Assembly: GCF_910583865.1 (NCBI RefSeq) | Contig: NZ_CAJTYX010000062.1 | Coordinates: forward strand, 1 to 9,411 | DNA: 9,411 nt | Direction: 5' to 3' | Origin: an uncultured Muribaculum sp. | GTDB lineage: Bacteria; Bacteroidota; Bacteroidia; Bacteroidales; Muribaculaceae | Part shown: piece by piece, positions 5,739 to 9,411 of the stretch | Position numbering within the stretch: position 1 is the stretch's first letter | Layout of the letters: each line of letters starts with the position of its first letter | Notes under the pieces: generated by a model | What the model was told of the DNA's origin: nothing | The model's input: only the letters and a program-made list of their open reading frames with translations | The model's database searches: none | Position numbers and translations under genes: made by a program

Positions 5739-7595
5739 ATGGCAGACAATAAAGAAAAATTGTTCGACATGTTTCCGGAGTGCTCCTACGATCAGTGGAG
5801 GACAAAGGTGGAGGCCGACTTGAAAGGGGCCGACTTCAACAAGAAACTTGTTTGGCGCACTAACGAAGGTTTCAACGTAGAGCCCGTCTATCGTGCCGAG
5901 AACATTGCCGATTTCAAGACCACGGACTCGCTTCCGGGTGAATATCCTTATCTTCGCGGCACCCGTACCGACAACGACTGGAAGGTGCGCCAGGAGATAC
6001 AGGAGGAGACAATAGAGACAGCCAACGCTGTAGCTCTCGATGTACTCCAAAAAGGAGTCAACGCATTGGGATTCAACATCGCCATGACCACTCCCGAAGA
6101 GGTAGGCCGACTGCTTGATGGAATAGATCTGGCATCAGTCGAGATAAACTTCCGTACATGTCCCCGCCATGCCGTTGAGTTGGCCAAGGCTTTGGTGGAA
6201 TATCTCCGACAGAAAGGTGAACTCACCGCGTTCAACGGTTCTATCGATTTCAATCCTATGCGTCGTGCCCTCAGGCACGGATCGGCATTCCCCGCCGACA
6301 TCAAGGCAATGTCGCTCGAACTGCTTGAGACGGTCAAGCCTGTCGATAACCTTAGAGTTTTCGCTGTTGACAGCTATATGCTAAGTGATGCGGGCGCATA
6401 CATCTATCAGGAACTCGGTTATGCTCTCGCGTGGGGTGCCGAATGGATGACGATGCTAACCGACGCAGGCGTGAAGGCCGACATCGTTGCCAACCGCATT
6501 AAATTCAATATGGGCGTCAGCTCCAACTATTTCATGGAGATAGCCAAGTTCCGTGCGGCCCGCATGCTTTGGGCGCAGATCGTAGAGCAGTACAAGCCCG
6601 ATTCGAAGCAGAGCGCCAAGATGCTCGTGCATGCTATCACATCGCGCTTCAACCAGACCATCTACGATGCCCATGTCAACCTGTTGCGTTCGCAGACCGA
6701 ATCCATGTCGGCCGCTCTTGCCGGTGTTGATTCAATCACTACGACTCCGTTCGATGTCCCCTACAAAAAGCCCGATGCATTCTCGGAGCGCATTGCGCGC
6801 AACCAGCAGCACCTGCTCAAGGAAGAGAGCCACCTCGACAAGGTAATCGACCCTGCCGGTGGCAGCTACTACGTTGAGACTCTTACGCTCTCCATCGCGC
6901 AGCAGGCCTGGAAGCTCTTCCTCGAAGTCGAGGACAAAGGCGGTTTCCTGGCATGTATCAATGACGGCACCGTGCAGGCAGCCGTCAATGCGAGCAACGA
7001 GAAGCGCCATACAGACGTGGCTCGTCGCAAGGAGATACTTCTCGGCACCAACCAGTATCCCAATATAAACGAGACCGCAGCCTCGAAGATTGAAGGTGCT
7101 TGCGGCTCCTGCGGATGCGGGCATGGCAATCATGACCATGGCGATGACAAGGGTGGCCTGAATATGAGCCGTGCGGCAAGCGACTTCGAGACACTTCGTC
7201 TCGCTACTGAGGCGGCATCCAAGCGTCCGAAAGTGTTCATGCTCACTATCGGCAATCTTGCCATGCGTCTGGCGCGTGCGCAGTTCTCTACCAACTTTTT
7301 CGGATGCGCCGGATATGAGATTATCGACAATCTCGGATTCGACTCCGTGGAGCAAGGTGTGGAGGCCGCCGTCGAGAAGGGCGCCGATGTTGTAGTGCTC
7401 TGCTCCAGCGATGACGAGTATGCCGAATTCGCTCCTAAGGCCAAAGAGGCGCTTGCCGGCCGTGCTATCCTTGTGGTGGCAGGTGCTCCCGCATGCATGG
7501 ACGACCTTAAGGCAAAAGGCATCAACGACTTCATACATGTGCGTTGCAATGTGCTCGACACTCTTCGCGATTTCAATTCCCGTCTCCTCAAATAA
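5739..7595 (+). CDS. mutA: Methylmalonyl-CoA mutase small (beta) subunit
   Basis: MutA is the non-catalytic partner of the MutB subunit in the heterodimeric, adenosylcobalamin-dependent mutase that interconverts succinyl-CoA and (R)-methylmalonyl-CoA on the route to propionate. The 618-residue length fits the family. A TIM-barrel domain covers about residues 20-430, with MEIAKFRAARMLWAQIV and IDPAGGSYYVETL echoing MutB. The C-terminal flavodoxin-like domain (about 490-618) keeps the fold but lacks DxHxxG: a TIGNLAMRLA stretch stands there, so it cannot ligate cobalamin, as expected for this subunit. Unusually, the linker between the domains is Cys/His-rich: C455, C458, C460, H462, H465 and H467, followed by Asp and Gly residues, which looks able to bind a metal. 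The gene has its own promoter, and mutB follows after 18 bases, so the two are one operon. The ATG at 5739 gives a normal N-terminus. Confidence 0.95.
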   Translation: MADNKEKLFDMFPECSYDQWRTKVEADLKGADFNKKLVWRTNEGFNVEPVYRAENIADFKTTDSLPGEYPYLRGTRTDNDWKVRQEIQEETIETANAVALDVLQKGVNALGFNIAMTTPEEVGRLLDGIDLASVEINFRTCPRHAVELAKALVEYLRQKGELTAFNGSIDFNPMRRALRHGSAFPADIKAMSLELLETVKPVDNLRVFAVDSYMLSDAGAYIYQELGYALAWGAEWMTMLTDAGVKADIVANRIKFNMGVSSNYFMEIAKFRAARMLWAQIVEQYKPDSKQSAKMLVHAITSRFNQTIYDAHVNLLRSQTESMSAALAGVDSITTTPFDVPYKKPDAFSERIARNQQHLLKEESHLDKVIDPAGGSYYVETLTLSIAQQAWKLFLEVEDKGGFLACINDGTVQAAVNASNEKRHTDVARRKEILLGTNQYPNINETAASKIEGACGSCGCGHGNHDHGDDKGGLNMSRAASDFETLRLATEAASKRPKVFMLTIGNLAMRLARAQFSTNFFGCAGYEIIDNLGFDSVEQGVEAAVEKGADVVVLCSSDDEYAEFAPKAKEALAGRAILVVAGAPACMDDLKAKGINDFIHVRCNVLDTLRDFNSRLLK

Positions 7596-7613
7596 TCTCA
7601 TACGCCAACAACA

Positions 7614-9411
7614 ATGAAACCTGATTTCAAAACCATAGATATTGCCAAAGACGCTTTCGGCACCAACCATGTTGCCATGGCACACGGAGAGGACTGGATT
7701 ACGCCTGAGTTGATTTCCGTGAAGAACGTTTATACGAAGCAGGATCTCGAAGGGCTTGAACACCTCAACTTCATGTCGGGTATACCCCCCTTCCTGCGTG
7801 GCCCGTACAGCGCCATGTACCCCCTGCGCCCCTGGACTATCCGTCAGTATGCCGGATTCTCCACTGCCGCCGAGTCAAATGCCTTCTACCGCCGCAACCT
7901 CGCGTCGGGACAGAAGGGCTTGTCGGTAGCATTCGACCTTGCCACACACCGTGGCTATGATGCCGATCATCCCCGCGTGGTAGGGGATGTGGGCAAGGCC
8001 GGTGTGTCGATATGCTCGCTCGATGACATGAAAGTGCTTTTCGACGGCATACCCCTCAACAAGATGTCGGTGTCCATGACCATGAACGGTGCCGTGCTCC
8101 CCGTGCTCGCTTTCTACATCAACGCAGGTTTGGAGCAGGGAGCAAAGCTTGAGGAGATGGCAGGTACCATCCAGAACGATATCCTCAAGGAATTCATGGT
8201 GCGCAACACTTATATCTATCCCCCCGAATTCTCGATGCGCATTATAGCCGACATTTTCGAGTACACTTCGCAGAACATGCCGAAGTTCAATTCAATCTCG
8301 ATTTCAGGCTACCACATGCAGGAGGCCGGCGCCACCTGCGACATCGAGCTTGCCTACACGCTTGCCGACGGTCTGGAATATCTCCGTGCAGGTGTCAACG
8401 CCGGCATGGATATCGACTCGTTCGCCCCGCGCCTATCGTTCTTCTGGGCTATTGGCATGAACTTCTTCATGGAGATCGCCAAGATGCGCGCTGCCCGTAT
8501 GCTATGGGCCAAGATCGTAAGCCGGTTCAACCCGAAGAATCCCAAGTCGCTCGCACTGCGCACCCATTCACAAACTTCCGGATGGTCGCTGACCGAGCAG
8601 GATCCCTTCAACAACGTTGGCCGCACATGTATCGAGGCCATGGGTGCCGCTCTGGGACATACCCAGTCGCTCCATACCAATGCTCTCGACGAGGCCATCG
8701 CGCTTCCCACCGACTTCTCGGCACGTATCGCCCGAAATACACAGATCTATATCCAGGAGGAGACCCTTGTCACCAAGCAGGTGGATCCCTGGGGAGGCAG
8801 CTACTATGTGGAGGCGCTTACCAACGAGATTGCACATCGCGCATGGGAGCACATCCAGGAGATCGAGAAACTCGGCGGTATGGCCAAGGCCATCGAGACC
8901 GGCCTGCCGAAACTTCGCATTGAGGAGGCAGCCGCCCGCACTCAGGCACGTATCGATTCAGGCCGTCAGACAATCGTAGGCATCAACAAGTATCGTCTTG
9001 ACCATGAGGATCCGATTGATATTCTCGAAATCGATAATACACAGGTGCGCAACGAGCAGATTGAGCGTCTCAACGAGGTGAAGGCCCATCGCGACGAAGA
9101 GGCTGTCAAGAAGGCTCTTGCCGCCATCACCGAATGTGTCCGCACCAAGGAAGGCAACCTCCTCGACCTTGCGGTCAAGGCGGCCGGACTTCGCGCCACA
9201 CTCGGCGAGATATCCGACGCCTGCGAGGAAGTGGTAGGACGTTATAAAGCAGTAATCAGAACTATTTCAGGCGTGTATAGCAGCGAAACCAAGACAGATC
9301 CCGATTTCCTCCGTGCCCGGCAGATGGCCGAGGATTTCGCCAAGAAAGAGGGCCGTCAGCCCCGTATCATGATTGCCAAGATGGGTCAGGACGGTCACGA
9401 CCGTGGCGCCA
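7614..9411 (+). CDS. mutB: Methylmalonyl-CoA mutase large (alpha) subunit, 3' end outside window
   Basis: This is the catalytic subunit of methylmalonyl-CoA mutase. The window holds 599 codons plus one base of a protein normally about 715 residues long, and the frame is still open at the edge. It aligns closely with the Propionibacterium shermanii enzyme with an offset of about 10 residues. Active-site residues known there are conserved: R77 and Y79 (R87, Y89), Q187 (Q197), R197 (R207), and Y233-H234 (Y243-H244). The TIM barrel ends near residue 390-400 with VDPWGGSYYVE; a helical linker follows. The cobalamin-binding domain opens with KMGQDGHDRG, where D593-x-H595-x-x-G598 supplies the lower axial His ligand, just before the window stops. 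The rest of the B12 domain is missing only because of the window boundary. The start ATG lies 18 bases after the mutA stop. It should be translated from the mutA promoter transcript. Confidence 0.98.
   Translation, partial: MKPDFKTIDIAKDAFGTNHVAMAHGEDWITPELISVKNVYTKQDLEGLEHLNFMSGIPPFLRGPYSAMYPLRPWTIRQYAGFSTAAESNAFYRRNLASGQKGLSVAFDLATHRGYDADHPRVVGDVGKAGVSICSLDDMKVLFDGIPLNKMSVSMTMNGAVLPVLAFYINAGLEQGAKLEEMAGTIQNDILKEFMVRNTYIYPPEFSMRIIADIFEYTSQNMPKFNSISISGYHMQEAGATCDIELAYTLADGLEYLRAGVNAGMDIDSFAPRLSFFWAIGMNFFMEIAKMRAARMLWAKIVSRFNPKNPKSLALRTHSQTSGWSLTEQDPFNNVGRTCIEAMGAALGHTQSLHTNALDEAIALPTDFSARIARNTQIYIQEETLVTKQVDPWGGSYYVEALTNEIAHRAWEHIQEIEKLGGMAKAIETGLPKLRIEEAAARTQARIDSGRQTIVGINKYRLDHEDPIDILEIDNTQVRNEQIERLNEVKAHRDEEAVKKALAAITECVRTKEGNLLDLAVKAAGLRATLGEISDACEEVVGRYKAVIRTISGVYSSETKTDPDFLRARQMAEDFAKKEGRQPRIMIAKMGQDGHDRGA

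Noticed and set aside
6732..7763. 343-codon open frame on the minus strand across the mutA-mutB junction
   Set aside because: It is antisense to two highly conserved genes and its translation resembles no family I know. Long antisense open frames are expected opposite GC-rich codon use.

Overview
The window looks like an ordinary chromosomal segment from an anaerobic Bacteroidales bacterium, probably of the Muribaculaceae or Bacteroides type. The reasons are promoters of the TTG-N20-TAnnTTTG form, A/T-rich leaders without clear Shine-Dalgarno sequences, roughly 50% GC, and the gene set (a standalone flavodiiron protein, a GadC-like antiporter and a mutA-mutB pair). The family assignment is inference. 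All six complete genes and the one partial gene lie on the + strand. I see no RNA gene, CRISPR array, insertion sequence or phage gene.

Layout: (1) 1-199 is a leader holding a good Bacteroidetes-type promoter for efp (elongation factor P, 200-775). (2) 776-930 is intergenic, with a small dyad and a 15-bp imperfect hairpin that probably ends the efp transcript. (3) 931-2130 encodes a two-domain class A flavodiiron protein (FprA type) with a complete set of di-iron ligands. (4) 2274-5488 carries three closely packed genes, probably one operon: a GadC-like APC antiporter, a small protein of the uracil-DNA glycosylase superfamily, and a two-TM potassium channel with an unrecognised helical cytosolic domain. 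A hairpin at 5530-5553 probably closes this operon. (5) 5598-5632 is a second good Bacteroidetes promoter. It drives mutA (5739-7595) and mutB (7614 to the window end), the two subunits of adenosylcobalamin-dependent methylmalonyl-CoA mutase. mutB is cut off by the window just after its cobalamin-ligating DxHxxG motif.

How the genes work together: MutA and MutB form the heterodimer that interconverts succinyl-CoA and (R)-methylmalonyl-CoA, the key step of the succinate-propionate pathway of gut Bacteroidetes. The flavodiiron protein would detoxify O2 or NO. The antiporter, glycosylase and channel could plausibly share an acid or deamination stress theme with it, but that is only a hypothesis from gene order.

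I found no convincing undescribed multi-gene system. The points most worth a second look are the Cys/His-rich linker inside MutA, the channel's cytosolic domain, the divergent active-site loop of the glycosylase-like protein, and the PGKGP tip of EF-P.
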